Positions 52,395 through 61,942 of a stretch of 64,000 bases of DNA are shown piece after piece (position 1 is the first letter of the stretch; each line of letters begins with the position of its first letter). The DNA is taken from the NCBI RefSeq assembly GCF_023715415.1, contig NZ_JAMBOB010000010.1, forward strand, positions 86,492-150,491. The letters are read 5' to 3'. Below the pieces are notes generated by a model, which made no database searches, had not been told where the DNA came from, and saw only the letters and a list, made by a program, of their open reading frames with translations. The position numbers and the translations under genes were made by a program. The stretch comes from Neobacillus niacini (GTDB lineage Bacteria > Bacillota > Bacilli > Bacillales > Cytobacillaceae).

Positions 52395-53252
52395 CTACAA
52401 ACGCATTAATGCGCCATTAGGCTTTGGTAACTCTTGATCTGTTATCTGATTCATTTTACAAAAATGTTCAAAAAATTGTTGTGCCAGCTCTTGTTCCTTT
52501 GGATCACTTTTCAACGAAACGATATCTAGCAAAATTTGAGCCATCCATAAATTATCAAAATAACGGTATTTACCTGTATTCCATGTCATTTTTTGGGGGA
52601 ACTTTTCGTTTACATAATATTTCCAGAAAGGCATCTGTTCCGATTCCTTTTCTGTGAGTTGGAGCCTGAATTCTGAATGAGCAGGAATATATCCATCTTC
52701 ACAAAGCTTACCGATGAAATCTTCATTCACCATATAGACCCCTAAGATTCGTCTGTCTTTTTCAGGCATGCTGGAATCTATTGTTGTTAACAGGACAGCG
52801 CTATTTTGGTGCAAGCGGATGGGTTTGTTTGGTTTCCCCTTGTTATTACCACTTTTTATGACTCCCGAAAAAACCTTCCACTCTGAGAAAGAACTATTCT
52901 GTTCTTCTTCTGTTTCACACCAAAAAACCATTTGCGATTCGGGATGTAGTTTATGATTTTTCATAAGCTTTTCATGTTCCAAGCGAAGTTCCTGGTTTTT
53001 AAGTTGTAGCATTTTTTCCTCTTCCTTCTTCCATTCTTCCTCCTTTCGTTCCATTTCCCTTTTTTCCATAATCTTTTCAAGTAAATTAGCAACATTTTGA
53101 TCATGCAGTTTTAGGTGCTTTCCAAATACATCGGGGAAAACAAACTTTTTATTTTCCGATTCGAAGTGTATTTCAATACTAGTATCATTATGTTCAACTA
53201 TACTCCCCATGCCAAACCGCTCGTGTGTAACTTTCTTATTGATTAGATTCAT
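52395..53252 (-). CDS. Uncharacterised protein with N-terminal beta-barrel-like domain and coiled coil
   Basis: 285 residues from the ATG at 53252 (AGGAGG nine bases before; a reading from 53321 adds 23 residues without support). The first ~50, MNLINKKVTHERFGMGSIVE then SIEIHFESENKKFVFPDVFG, resemble small Tudor/CarD-like barrels (HERFGMGSIV). A highly charged coiled coil follows (about 60-105). The C-terminal ~175 residues (WKVFSGVIKSGNNKGKPNKP, SMPEKDRRILGVYMVNEDFI) are an unrecognised domain. Possible roles are nucleic-acid or partner binding; this is a guess from fold-like features only. Confidence 0.6.
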   Translation of the reverse strand: MNLINKKVTHERFGMGSIVEHNDTSIEIHFESENKKFVFPDVFGKHLKLHDQNVANLLEKIMEKREMERKEEEWKKEEEKMLQLKNQELRLEHEKLMKNHKLHPESQMVFWCETEEEQNSSFSEWKVFSGVIKSGNNKGKPNKPIRLHQNSAVLLTTIDSSMPEKDRRILGVYMVNEDFIGKLCEDGYIPAHSEFRLQLTEKESEQMPFWKYYVNEKFPQKMTWNTGKYRYFDNLWMAQILLDIVSLKSDPKEQELAQQFFEHFCKMNQITDQELPKPNGALMRL

Positions 53253-53499
53253 TATTCTTGGCCTCCTTGTAGAATAAATAACTCGATTACTGTTAGGTAG
53301 TAAGTTGAAAATTTTATTCAACTAATTTACCTTTAAAAGCTCACACAACTGTTTGAATTTTTCATCATTTTGAAAAGGATATTAAAAAAACGCATCCATA
53401 ATTCTAACTGCAAAAAATCACAGCGGAATTTGGAATACGATTGAAAAAAACATATATAAGACTATTATAACATTTTAAAAAAATATTACAAATTTCCTG
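53253..53499. other. AT-rich gap, no gene
   Basis: Very AT-rich, with no frame I can support. The right part leads into the promoter at 53500. Confidence 0.3.
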
Positions 53500-53529
53500 T
53501 TGACAAGATATTTTATCGTAAGGTAAAAT
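53500..53529 (+). promoter_or_regulatory. Strong sigma-A-like promoter with no gene behind it
   Basis: TTGACA (53500-53505) and TAAAAT (53524-53529), 18 bases apart. The -10 is part of an inverted repeat ATTTTATCGTAAGGTAAAAT, which may be an operator. No plus-strand gene follows, only the candidate RNA below. Confidence 0.5.
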
Positions 53530-53535
53530 GAAGTT

Positions 53536-53670
53536 TTATTCTATGTAACCTCTTGAAATATCTATAAATTAATGATCATGTAAAGGCAATGGAGTACCCA
53601 TTATCGCTTCACTTCCCTGAATATGAATAGAAGCAGGTTATTCCCTTATCGGGAGCCTGCTTCTTCTTTT
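53536..53670 (+). ncRNA. Candidate small RNA, antisense at its 3' end to rlmCD
   Basis: A transcript from the promoter at 53500 would run about 130 bases. It would end at a strong hairpin AGAAGCAGG / CCTGCTTCT (53630-53664, inner TCCC/GGGA) with a moderately U-rich tail. The last ~25 bases overlap the 3' end of rlmCD on the other strand. A small internal AATGG / CCATT stem lies near 53588. No coding frame with a ribosome site is seen in it. Tentative. Confidence 0.35.
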
Positions 53671-55043
53671 AAAACTATTTGCGATACTACCTCAACATGC
53701 GCTGTCTGTGGAAACATATCCACTGGTTGAATATATTTCACTTCATATTTGGCGCTTAATAGTTGAATATCTTTTGCCAAAGTAGATGGATTACAAGAGA
53801 TGTAAATAAGTTTCTCTGGTGCTGCTTGCAAAATTGTTTGGATTAACTGACCTTCGAGGCCTGTTCTAGGTGGATCCACTATGATGACATCTGGCTTCCA
53901 ACCCTTTTTCACCCATTTAGGCAAGACTTCATCGGCTTTTCCGGGTACATATTTTGTATTGGTGAAACCGTGTCGCTTAGCATTTTTCTTAGCGTCATCA
54001 ATCGATTCTGGAATTACGTCCATTCCTCGGACTTCAGCCGCTTGGTCGGCCAGCCATAAACCAATGGTTCCTACACCACAATAGGCATCAACAATTCTTT
54101 CCTTACCTGTCAGCGCCGCTGCACTTTTTACTTCATTGTATAGCTTTACCGTTTGAACTGGATTTAACTGAAAGAATGTCCTAGCAGATAGCTCAAATTG
54201 CAGGTCCCCCAACGTTTCTTGGATATACTCTTCCCCCGCTAGCGGTAACGTTTCTTCCCCAAAAATAAGCGAGGTTTTTTGCTCATTGATGTTCTGTACG
54301 ATTGATTTCACGTTTGGAAGTCGTTTTTGGATTTCCTGAATAATCTGCTCTTTTTTTGGCAGTTCGTTTTGATTCGTAATCAGCACAACTTGGAGCTCAC
54401 CGCTTTGCACCCCTACCCGAGTCACAATGGTTCGAACGATACCTTTCCGTGATTTTTCATTATAAATCGTAATTTTAAGTTCTTCGAGAATTTTCTTAAC
54501 GGCATTTACAGCTTCATTCGTTTGTGAATGCTGAACGGCACAATGTTCAATATCGATTAATTGGTGAGAGTTTATACCATACAATCCAGCCAGAACCTTA
54601 CCGTCTCTTCCAGCTAGTTGAAAACTGCTTTTATTCCGATATCCCCAAGGATCTTCCATTCCAATGGTTTCTCGAATATCCAGTTTGTCCACTTGGAGTC
54701 TCGTATGTCGTTCAAGTGATTGGATAACAATATCTCGTTTTTCTTTCAATTGCTGGCTATATGCTAAATGCTGCAGCTGACAGCCCCCGCATTGTTCATA
54801 GACAGGGCATGGCGCCTGGACCCGATGCGGTGATTGAATACGTATCTTTTTTATCTTTGCCTCAGCAAATTTAGGGTTAATCTTGGTTGCCTCTACGACG
54901 ACCTCTTCCCCTGGAAGGGCCCCTGGCACAAAGACAACTTGTTTTTTAAAATAACCAACGCCTTCTCCATTAATACCAAGTCGTTTGATTGTTAAAGGAA
55001 AGGTCTGTTTTTCTTGTATTTTGATTGATTGATCTGTTTTCAT
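53646..55043 (-). CDS. rlmCD: 23S rRNA (uracil-5-)-methyltransferase, RlmCD type
   Basis: 465 residues. An N-terminal TRAM domain (about 12-68) is followed by the [4Fe-4S] ligands [10 protein letters not shown] (Cys79, 85, 88) and Cys168 (IEHCAVQ). The SAM site reads [20 protein letters not shown]. Catalytic motifs are [12 protein letters not shown] and [14 protein letters not shown] with the nucleophilic Cys. It methylates uridine C5 in 23S rRNA; in B. subtilis the homologue (YefA/RlmCD) modifies U747 and U1939. The ATG at 55043 has GGAG eight bases upstream; the GTG at 55052 is less likely. Confidence 0.92.
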   Translation of the reverse strand: MKTDQSIKIQEKQTFPLTIKRLGINGEGVGYFKKQVVFVPGALPGEEVVVEATKINPKFAEAKIKKIRIQSPHRVQAPCPVYEQCGGCQLQHLAYSQQLKEKRDIVIQSLERHTRLQVDKLDIRETIGMEDPWGYRNKSSFQLAGRDGKVLAGLYGINSHQLIDIEHCAVQHSQTNEAVNAVKKILEELKITIYNEKSRKGIVRTIVTRVGVQSGELQVVLITNQNELPKKEQIIQEIQKRLPNVKSIVQNINEQKTSLIFGEETLPLAGEEYIQETLGDLQFELSARTFFQLNPVQTVKLYNEVKSAAALTGKERIVDAYCGVGTIGLWLADQAAEVRGMDVIPESIDDAKKNAKRHGFTNTKYVPGKADEVLPKWVKKGWKPDVIIVDPPRTGLEGQLIQTILQAAPEKLIYISCNPSTLAKDIQLLSAKYEVKYIQPVDMFPQTAHVEVVSQIVLKEEAGSR

Positions 55044-55108
55044 TTTGTTCACTCCAAATTATGCTTCCGTTTGATATCACCGTATTATAGCATTATTTAC
55101 AGAGAAAA

Positions 55109-55130
55109 GCCGAATTCATTCGAATTCGGC
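55109..55130. terminator. Terminator of pdaA
   Basis: GCCGAATTC / GAATTCGGC perfect stem immediately after the pdaA stop, with T tracts on both strands. Confidence 0.8.
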
Positions 55131-55937
55131 CTATTTTTTACCAAGTCTTTGGAAAAACGTCGCAATTTTATTCTTTTTCTTAGGAAAATCATCCAGACTT
55201 TTGAATTTATAGCCTTTCTTTTTCAAATCTTTAATAACGGTTTCTAAAGCATCAGCGTTATCCTTCGATACGGTGTGTAGCAATAAAATACAGCCAGGAT
55301 GAATTTGTCTCATTATGTTATCATAAGAATATTGCCATCCTCTTTGCGCATTGGTGTTCCAGTCCACAAACGCCAGTGACCAGAAGACATGTGTATAGCC
55401 TTCTTCCTTCGCTATCTGCATGGTTCTCTCACTAAAAACGCCTCTAGGCGGGCGCAAATACTTCATTTTCTTCTGACCTGTTATCTCTTTTGTTTTCTCC
55501 TTAACTTTTCTAAGCTCCTCACGAATTCGCTCATCACTGATTTGTGTCATATTGGGGTGATGCCAGGAATGATTTCCAATAAGATGACCTTCATCCACCA
55601 TCCGCTTTGTCAATTCGGGTTGAGATAATAAATAATGCCCCGTCACAAAAAAGGTTGCCGGCACTTTTTCCTTCTTTAATACATCTAAAACTTGTGCGGT
55701 ATATCCTGCTTCATACCCATTGTCAAAGGTAAGATAAAGCGTCTTTGAGTCTGGGTCGCCTTTAAAGTAGGCACCGTATTTTTCAAGTATTTTTTCATAC
55801 TCAGCCCCAGCATCTGGCGGCTGTTCATCTACAGCTTTCTTAAACCCCCAATTGATTGGCTTATTTGGAGCAGACCCATATGTAACCTGGGGCACCATTA
55901 CCAGCAGCAAACTAAGGATGCACAATAATTTCTTCAT
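55131..55937 (-). CDS. pdaA: Delta-lactam-biosynthetic de-N-acetylase
   Basis: 268 residues. A signal peptide (about 1-22) is followed by a NodB-type polysaccharide deacetylase: TLYLTFDNGYEAGYTAQVLD (TFDNG, with Asn in place of the second catalytic Asp), GNHSWHHPNM (metal His pair), LRPPRGVFSERTM and the late CILLLHTVSKD. These, with the QPPDAGAEYEKILEKYGAYF opening, are specific to PdaA. It removes acetyl groups from muramic acid in the spore cortex precursor, leading to muramic-lactam. It therefore marks the organism as a spore former. Monocistronic. Confidence 0.93.
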   Translation of the reverse strand: MKKLLCILSLLLVMVPQVTYGSAPNKPINWGFKKAVDEQPPDAGAEYEKILEKYGAYFKGDPDSKTLYLTFDNGYEAGYTAQVLDVLKKEKVPATFFVTGHYLLSQPELTKRMVDEGHLIGNHSWHHPNMTQISDERIREELRKVKEKTKEITGQKKMKYLRPPRGVFSERTMQIAKEEGYTHVFWSLAFVDWNTNAQRGWQYSYDNIMRQIHPGCILLLHTVSKDNADALETVIKDLKKKGYKFKSLDDFPKKKNKIATFFQRLGKK

Positions 55938-56065
55938 CCATGTTCCCCCTATTTTGTTTTTTATAGTGTTTGTTTGTATTTGGGAAACATGTTTAGTATT
56001 TTAAGGAAAAAGGATTGGCTAGTGGTAAACAGTCACAAATATCCAAAAATCCAAAAAAAAAAGAG

Positions 56066-56088
56066 CAGACCCTATATTTGAGTCTGCC
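56066..56088 (-). terminator. Terminator of the fumarase gene
   Basis: GCAGAC / GTCTGC stem read on the minus strand and followed by ten Ts. Confidence 0.8.
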
Positions 56089-56098
56089 CCGCCAACTT

Positions 56099-57643
56099 TT
56101 AGTTAAAAACACGATCCTTAAATTGTGCTAATTTCTCTAATGAGGACTTATCCACATCAGCATGTAAGCTGTTTCCGTGTGAGTCCATCGTTACAACAGC
56201 TGTGAAGCCCTCTACTCGGAGGTGCCACATCGCTTCAGGGATACCAAATTGCATCAAATCTACACCTTCAACACCCTTGATACAATCTGCATAATACTGA
56301 GCAGCGCCGCCGATAGCGTTCAGGTACACACCGCCATGTTCTTTAAGAGCCGCAAGTGTACGTGGGCCCATACCGCCTTTTCCGATAACAGCACGGATGC
56401 CAAATTTCTTCATAATGTCGCCTTGGTAAGGCTCCTCACGAATACTTGTGGTCGGGCCAGCTGCTTTAACATGCCAAACGCCTTCCTTGTCCTTCAACAT
56501 TACCGGACCGCAGTGGTAAATAACTTGTCCATTTAAATCCACTGGTGAATCATGATCTGACAGGTACTTATGAATGGCGTCACGTCCTGTATACATCATA
56601 CCGTTAATCTGAACAACATCGCCCACCTTCAATTCACGAATTTGCTCTTCCGTGATGGGTGCTTGTAGCGTGATTACGTCATTCGCACGTGCTGCAGCTG
56701 TTTCTTTTTCAGCTTCAGTCTCCGTGAAATCAATGAATTCGCCTTCCTGGTACATCCACTCATTAATTTCTCCAGAATTAGGATCTACACTTACGCCTAA
56801 ACGGCGGAATGCCCAACAGTTGTACGCAACAGATACATAGAAGCTTGCTGGAATTCGGTTCATAACCCCAACCTTACAGCCTAACAAGGTTGCTTCTCCA
56901 CCAAAGCCCATTGTGCCGATTCCTAATTTATTGGCATTTTCCAAAACATATTCTTCTAACGCACGTAACTCTTCGTTTGGATTCACATCATCTAAAGAGC
57001 GGAATAATTGTTCTTTTGCTAAATCATAACCAGAAGAACGATCGCCGCCAATACCGACACCTATGAAACCAGCGCTGCAGCCTTGTCCTTGAGCCTGATA
57101 TACAGAGTGCATAACGCATTTCCGAATACCGTCAAGATCACGTCCTGCACGTCCAAGCCCTTCTAACTCACACGGAAGGCTATATTGGATGTTTTTGTTT
57201 TCACAGCCACCGCCTTTTAAAATTAAACGGACATCAATGTAATCTTTTTCCCATTGATCAAATTTAATTACCGGTAAGCCAGCACCTAAATTGTCACCGC
57301 TGTTTTCACCTGTTAGGGAATCGACGGAGTTCGGACGCAGTTTTCCTTCTTTGGTTGCGATTACAATTGCATTCTTAATGGCTTCTTTTAATTCTAATTG
57401 GTTTACACCAACTGGAGTTTTAATTTTAAATGTTGGTAATCCTGTATCCTGGCAAATAGGTGAGACTTGGTCATCTGCCATTTTAATGTTATTGGTAATG
57501 GTAGCAAGGCTCATTGCTGCACTTGTTCCTGCGTTTTCCTTTGCCTTTGCTGCACTAACTGCACGGCGTACATCTTTTGGAAGCTTTGTAGAAGTTTCAA
57601 CTACTAATTTGTACATACTCTCCTGAAATTTCTCGATATTCAC
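56099..57643 (-). CDS. Class I fumarate hydratase (iron-sulfur, two-domain)
   Basis: 514 residues with alpha and beta parts fused. The alpha part (about 1-280) carries the cluster Cys motifs SPICQDTGLP, GGCENKNIQYSLPCELEG and CVMHSVYQAQGQGCSAGFIG. The beta part (about 320-510) has IYHCGPVMLKDKEGVWHVKA, GPTTSIREEPYQGDIMKKFG and RAVIGKGGMGPRTLAALKEH. It interconverts fumarate and malate in the TCA cycle and is oxygen-sensitive through its [4Fe-4S] cluster. Bacillus subtilis relies on class II FumC; many other Bacillaceae carry this class I enzyme. Own terminator, no operon partners. Confidence 0.92.
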   Translation of the reverse strand: MNIEKFQESMYKLVVETSTKLPKDVRRAVSAAKAKENAGTSAAMSLATITNNIKMADDQVSPICQDTGLPTFKIKTPVGVNQLELKEAIKNAIVIATKEGKLRPNSVDSLTGENSGDNLGAGLPVIKFDQWEKDYIDVRLILKGGGCENKNIQYSLPCELEGLGRAGRDLDGIRKCVMHSVYQAQGQGCSAGFIGVGIGGDRSSGYDLAKEQLFRSLDDVNPNEELRALEEYVLENANKLGIGTMGFGGEATLLGCKVGVMNRIPASFYVSVAYNCWAFRRLGVSVDPNSGEINEWMYQEGEFIDFTETEAEKETAAARANDVITLQAPITEEQIRELKVGDVVQINGMMYTGRDAIHKYLSDHDSPVDLNGQVIYHCGPVMLKDKEGVWHVKAAGPTTSIREEPYQGDIMKKFGIRAVIGKGGMGPRTLAALKEHGGVYLNAIGGAAQYYADCIKGVEGVDLMQFGIPEAMWHLRVEGFTAVVTMDSHGNSLHADVDKSSLEKLAQFKDRVFN

Positions 57644-57763
57644 CTAAAGTACCCCTTTCCCCTTGTCCGATTCGCAATCTATTTAAAAATTACAACTATT
57701 TGACGCTATTATTATACTCCTATAAGCAAATGATTGAAAGATAAAGGTTTTCCCAAAAGAAAA

Positions 57764-57785
57764 GAGCCTGTAATCATACAGACTC
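57764..57785 (-). terminator. Terminator overlapping the SE1561-family gene end
   Basis: GAGTCTG / CAGGCTC hairpin read on the minus strand and followed by TTTTCTTTT; it includes the stop codon. Confidence 0.7.
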
Positions 57786-57971
57786 TGGTTCTTCACGGTG
57801 ATTGAATTCTTTACATTTGTTTTCTAATTCATCAATCATTTTAATTAAGTTGTCGATATCATCAAGATCCGTATCCTCCGGATCGATTGCATCCAATACA
57901 TCGAGAAACATGTTCAAACGCTGCTTTAAAAAACTAACTTGTGAATTTTTATCATGAGTCGGACTGCCCAA
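57774..57971 (-). CDS. SE1561-family small protein
   Basis: 65 residues: MGSPTHDKNSQVSFLKQRLN then MFLDVLDAIDPEDTDLDDID and NLIKMIDELENKCKEF. The DKNSQ-LKQRL and DAIDPEDTDL blocks are those I associate with the SE1561 family of short conserved Firmicutes proteins, of unknown function. It is helical and acidic. Translation begins at a TTG with AAGGGGGAG well placed upstream. Monocistronic. Confidence 0.75.
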   Translation of the reverse strand: MGSPTHDKNSQVSFLKQRLNMFLDVLDAIDPEDTDLDDIDNLIKMIDELENKCKEFNHREEPESV

Positions 57972-58060
57972 AGTTGATTCTCCCCCTTCTTATCATTATC
58001 CTACACTTTCTGCTGCTCTTTTTCAAAAAAAGAACCCCTTATAGGAGTCCTTTCTCCATA

Positions 58061-58870
58061 TCATCTTGGTCTTTCTGCTGCAGCAAAACCAAATGAGACA
58101 TGATCCTGCACTGGAATCCATGCTCCAATTCCTTGGGAGGTTACATTTTTAATGACGATTATTTTTTTACTACCCTTAAGCATTAAATAAACTTCACCAT
58201 AGGTGACTTTTCCTTTTTCATTGACTGCAGGTGCGTAGGCATATAAGTACCCTAGTCGATTAACAGGGATATTGTAGACATGGTCATTCTTCGTTCCTGC
58301 ACCAATAATTGTTTCGAATGCTAGAGGAAGACGTGTTTTTTCCATTGCCTTTAACAGCATCATTTTCTTAACATCCTCTGCATTTGCAATTTTTGCCGTT
58401 AGTCCCCCGCGGATAATTTTTTGAGCCTCTTGTAAGTAATGAATTTGATATGGTACTTTGCCGCCGCGATTATCATAGTAGTTTGTATTAATTTTTTGAT
58501 ACTCCCAGTTTGGAGACGTTTCTGTTGATTCGTAATTTAATGGCCATTGGCCAAGGTAGACAATGGCCCGATACCCGATTGCAAACGGTGTGCTGTTAAT
58601 ACTGGACTCATTGAGCATGCGGATTAAATCGGGATTTTCAATCTTAACCTTTGAAGAATCCAGCAGCTTTTTCGTTAACTCACTAGGCTGCAAGGTTGGT
58701 AAGTCCTGTGTTGAATTGGGGTACGTATTTTCCTTCGTAATATTACGAACCGAAGCAGGAACTTGGTAGTTAGCAGGTTCCTTTTTTGCATTTGCCTTTT
58801 CAGCAGAAGCAGTTGGAAGAAAAGCTAATAGTAATAGCAGTGTTAGTACGACAGGGATAAACTTTTTCAC
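58061..58870 (-). CDS. yfkD: YfkD-family secreted protein
   Basis: 269 residues with a signal peptide (about 1-23, ending ASA) and the YfkD features NITKENTYPNSTQDLPTLQP, SSINSTPFAIGYRAIVYLGQ and WPLNYESTETSPNWEYQKIN. RLGYLYAYAPAVNEKGKVTY follows near the end. The protein would be exported, probably to the wall or membrane face. In B. subtilis yfkD lies next to the Ca2+/H+ antiporter gene and yfkF, as here. It begins with GTG after AAAGGAG. Function unknown. Confidence 0.87.
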   Translation of the reverse strand: MKKFIPVVLTLLLLLAFLPTASAEKANAKKEPANYQVPASVRNITKENTYPNSTQDLPTLQPSELTKKLLDSSKVKIENPDLIRMLNESSINSTPFAIGYRAIVYLGQWPLNYESTETSPNWEYQKINTNYYDNRGGKVPYQIHYLQEAQKIIRGGLTAKIANAEDVKKMMLLKAMEKTRLPLAFETIIGAGTKNDHVYNIPVNRLGYLYAYAPAVNEKGKVTYGEVYLMLKGSKKIIVIKNVTSQGIGAWIPVQDHVSFGFAAAERPR

Positions 58871-59299
58871 AAAGAAAAACTCCTTTCACTTTATAGCAGT
58901 AATAAGTCTGCTCATAGTGTTTTCGGAGTTGAAAACTTTTATCCATTACAGAGAAATTATTTCCTTTCCTCTGATAATAAAAAGCGATAAAATAATGCCA
59001 TTTGTATCTCCTTAAAAAATAATAATCAGAACATTTACAAAATTTAAATTAACAGTTATAATGTACTTAATCTTAAAAAAGGAGGGCAGTAATCAATCGA
59101 CGAACCATTTACCATTAAGGAGGTTGGGATTCCACTCATATATGAAAATTCAACACTCGTGTTTTTCAATTATAAATTAAACATGAAGGGTTGGTGATTG
59201 ATGGGCCCAAGTAAACGCGATTGGTTTTACCTCATATAGCATATGTTTGAAAATTATCGTACATGTCCAATATTTACCCTTACATCAAATTAAAGTAAT
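58871..59299. other. Gap between yfkD and chaA, possible decayed frame
   Basis: On the plus strand, 59064-59180 holds a frame without a start codon (DEPFTIKEVGIPLIYENSTL then VFFNYKLNMKGW). A 12-codon frame with ATG (MGPSKRDWFYLI) follows near 59201. They look protein-like but too short or start-less; they could be a gene remnant. Nothing else is seen. Confidence 0.3.
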
Positions 59300-59335
59300 A
59301 AAAGACTCTGTGCCGACCTGGCTCAGAGTCTTTTT
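59300..59335. terminator. Terminator of chaA
   Basis: AAAAGACTCTG / CAGAGTCTTTTT outer arms with inner GCC/GGC, just beyond the true chaA end on the minus strand. Confidence 0.85.
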
Positions 59336-59349
59336 GCGTGATTTAAGTT

Positions 59350-60401
59350 TTAAAGTAGGAAGAATCCTATGCCCATAATAAAATAGGCTGCAAGTAAGGT
59401 CAGTCCCTCAAACCAGTTTGATTCTCCGTCGTTCGAGATTACAACCATGAGCAGTACAGAGGTGACCATAGCGATTAATTCAGGTAATGTAAAAACAAGC
59501 GGCATCGTTTTCGTAAAAACAGTGAAATAAGAACAAGCACAGGTGCCACAAACATAGCAACTTGTAGGGTTGAGCCAATCGCAATTTCAATAGCAATGTC
59601 CATTTTATTCTTAAATGCCATTACGATAGCACTTGCATGTTCGGCTGCATTCCCAACAATCGCAACGATTATTACCCCGATAAAGAGCTCTGTCCAGCCA
59701 AATGATTCTGCTACATATTCAAAGGTATGAACGAGGTTCTCAGAGATATAGGCGACAGCTAACGTTGCAATCAATAAAACTCCGATTGCCTTTCCCTTAC
59801 TCCATTCTGGAACTTCATCATGATGTGCCTCACCATGGTCACTTTGATAAACACCACGGTGGGTAACCAATTTAAAGAATAAGGCAGAGAGGTAGAGCAA
59901 AATTAGAATGATAGATATTCCGATACTTAAGGTTAATGTTTTTGACTCATTCATTTCCATTGAAAAAACTTCTGGTATTACAAATGCAACAATGACTGCA
60001 AACATGAGCAGACCGGAATTATGGCGTGCATCATGTACATTAAACTTTTGTCTTTTAAATTTTAATCCTCCAATAAAAAAAGATAATCCAGCAACAAGGA
60101 GCAGGTTACCGAGTACAGAACCCGTTAAGGATGCAAGGACAACCCCAACTAATCCTTCCTTTAATGCAAAAATGGAAATGATTAATTCCACTGCATTTCC
60201 AAAGGTAGCATTTAAGAGACCTCCTACTCGCGGTCCGGCGACTATCGCCAAACTTTCGGTTGCTCTTCCCATATAACTAGCCAGTGCGATAATTGAAACG
60301 CAGTAAACAATAAATAATATCATAGTTGGCCAATGCATCAATGTCCCAATTACAGAAAGCGGAACGCCAATAAAAGTTAGCACCATAAATATTTTTCCCA
60401 C
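59350..60401 (-). pseudogene. chaA: Ca2+/H+ antiporter (ChaA/YfkE type) with one-base frameshift
   Basis: The first 295 or so codons encode a normal CaCA antiporter with ten membrane segments: GLLNATFGNAVELIISIFAL (first alpha repeat with the essential Glu) and VAIVGNAAEHASAIVMAFKN (second repeat). At a run of five A (59515-59519; T on the coding strand) the frame breaks and a false stop comes after RKRCRLFLHYLN. If the run had six bases, the sequence would continue FFTKTMPLVFTLPELIAMVT to SNWFEGLTLLAAYFIMGIGF and end at 59350, the normal family length (about 350). Either a real frameshift or a sequencing error. It exports Ca2+ in exchange for protons. Confidence 0.85.
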
Positions 60402-60588
60402 TGATAATCCTCCTAATATCCTAAAAATGAAAATGGATACAAACGCAAAAATTGTATAAAAATTCCCTACTATTTGAGAGTACCCTATTTATACTCCCTT
60501 AAACCTCGAAGAATATTTTACTTGCAAATGCCTTATTTTCTCGTTACCATCGAATTGGTATAAATTATCAAACGAACGAGGATCATAT

Positions 60589-61764
60589 ATGAATAAAAAT
60601 TTTCGATTTTGGGTTTTAGTGACAATAGTCGCCATTTCTGGTTTTTCACAAGGAATGCTTCTTCCACTTATTGCCGTAATTTTTGAACAAGGCGGGGTAT
60701 CGTCCTCCCTTAATGGATTAAATGCTACAGCCCTTTATATTGGAATTCTTCTCGTTTCACCTTTTATGGAGGCACCCCTGCGAAAATATGGGTATAAACC
60801 AACAATTATACTTGGCGGCGGGCTTGTGGTGCTGGCCCTTGCACTCTTTCCATTGTGGAAATCCTTTTGGTTTTGGTTTTTCTTACGAGCACTCATCGGG
60901 ATTGGGGACCATGCCTTACATTTTGCCACACAAACTTGGATTACCTCTTCTTCTCCAACCGAAAAAAGAGGACGGAATATTTCCTTGTACGGCTTATTTT
61001 TTGGGATTGGATTTGCAAGCGGTCCTTTGATGACACCACTTGTAAATGTTAATGAGGCATTGCCATTTATAGTTTCCTCTATTTTATGTTTAATCGGCTG
61101 GGTATTTGTTTTCACACTTAAAAATGAGTTTCCAGAACAGGAAGTAGAGATCAATTCATTTATAAATACAATTAAACGCTTTAGAAAAACGATGAAATAT
61201 GGCTGGGTCGCCTTTCTCCCGCCTTTCTGCTACGGTTTTTTAGAATCCTCCCTAAATGGCAGTTTTCCGGTATATGCACTAAGAAGGGATATCGATGTAG
61301 CCAGTGTTTCCTTAGTCCTAACCGCCTTTGCGATAGGGAGTATCATCACGCAGCTACCATTAGGTGTGCTTAGTGATTCTTATGGTCGAAGAAATATCTT
61401 AATGGTTGTACTTTCCCTAGGTTTTCTTACCTTTACATTAGCGAGCATATTTGAATCTTCCTTTATTGGACTTTTCATCTCCTTCCTTTTATCCGGAATG
61501 GTTGTAGGTTCGACATTTTCACTTGGAATCAGTTTTATGACTGATCTGGTTCCGAAGAATTTGTTAGCAACAGGAAATTTGCTATGCGGTATATTCTTTA
61601 GCTTAGGAAGTTTGAGCGGTCCCATTATTGGAGGGTTATTTATTCAATTTTTCCAAAAAGTAAGTTTCTTTTATATTATTAGTACGATGTTGCTAACCTT
61701 ATCCATTATTATTTATGCATTTGGTAAAAAAACCTATTCCATGATTGAGCAACATAACTCTTAA
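60589..61764 (+). CDS. MFS transporter (YfkF-like)
   Basis: 391 residues with about twelve membrane helices; KFGYKP-type loop seen as PLRKYGYKPTIILGGGLVVL and GRNISLYGLFFGIGFASGPL, then the second-half motif LPLGVLSDSYGRRNILMVVL. Its position beside yfkD and chaA, divergently oriented, matches yfkF in B. subtilis. GAGGA precedes the ATG. Substrate unknown; probably drug or sugar export. Confidence 0.82.
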   Translation: MNKNFRFWVLVTIVAISGFSQGMLLPLIAVIFEQGGVSSSLNGLNATALYIGILLVSPFMEAPLRKYGYKPTIILGGGLVVLALALFPLWKSFWFWFFLRALIGIGDHALHFATQTWITSSSPTEKRGRNISLYGLFFGIGFASGPLMTPLVNVNEALPFIVSSILCLIGWVFVFTLKNEFPEQEVEINSFINTIKRFRKTMKYGWVAFLPPFCYGFLESSLNGSFPVYALRRDIDVASVSLVLTAFAIGSIITQLPLGVLSDSYGRRNILMVVLSLGFLTFTLASIFESSFIGLFISFLLSGMVVGSTFSLGISFMTDLVPKNLLATGNLLCGIFFSLGSLSGPIIGGLFIQFFQKVSFFYIISTMLLTLSIIIYAFGKKTYSMIEQHNS

Positions 61765-61793
61765 GAATATTTGGGGCAAATTAATTCAATTAA

Positions 61794-61806
61794 CATAAAA
61801 TTTATG
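61794..61806. promoter_or_regulatory. Palindrome upstream of the P1B-ATPase gene
   Basis: CATAAA-A-TTTATG, about 140 bases before the pfeT start. PfeT genes are usually under PerR (box TTATAATNATTATAA) or Fur; this is not a clean match to either. Confidence 0.3.
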
Positions 61807-61942
61807 ATAAAATAAATTTAATCTAATAATTGTTTTAGGAAGTCCGCTGTCATCTTTATTGATGACAGCTTTCGTGTTTTTTAGGGGTAATGATTTTGAT
61901 TATTTTTCTCAATTAGATACAGATATGGGAGGGGAAATGAAA

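Noticed and set aside
59064..59240. Plus-strand protein-like frames between yfkD and chaA
   Set aside because: The longer one has no start codon, the other is 12 codons. They may be a remnant, but I cannot name the gene.
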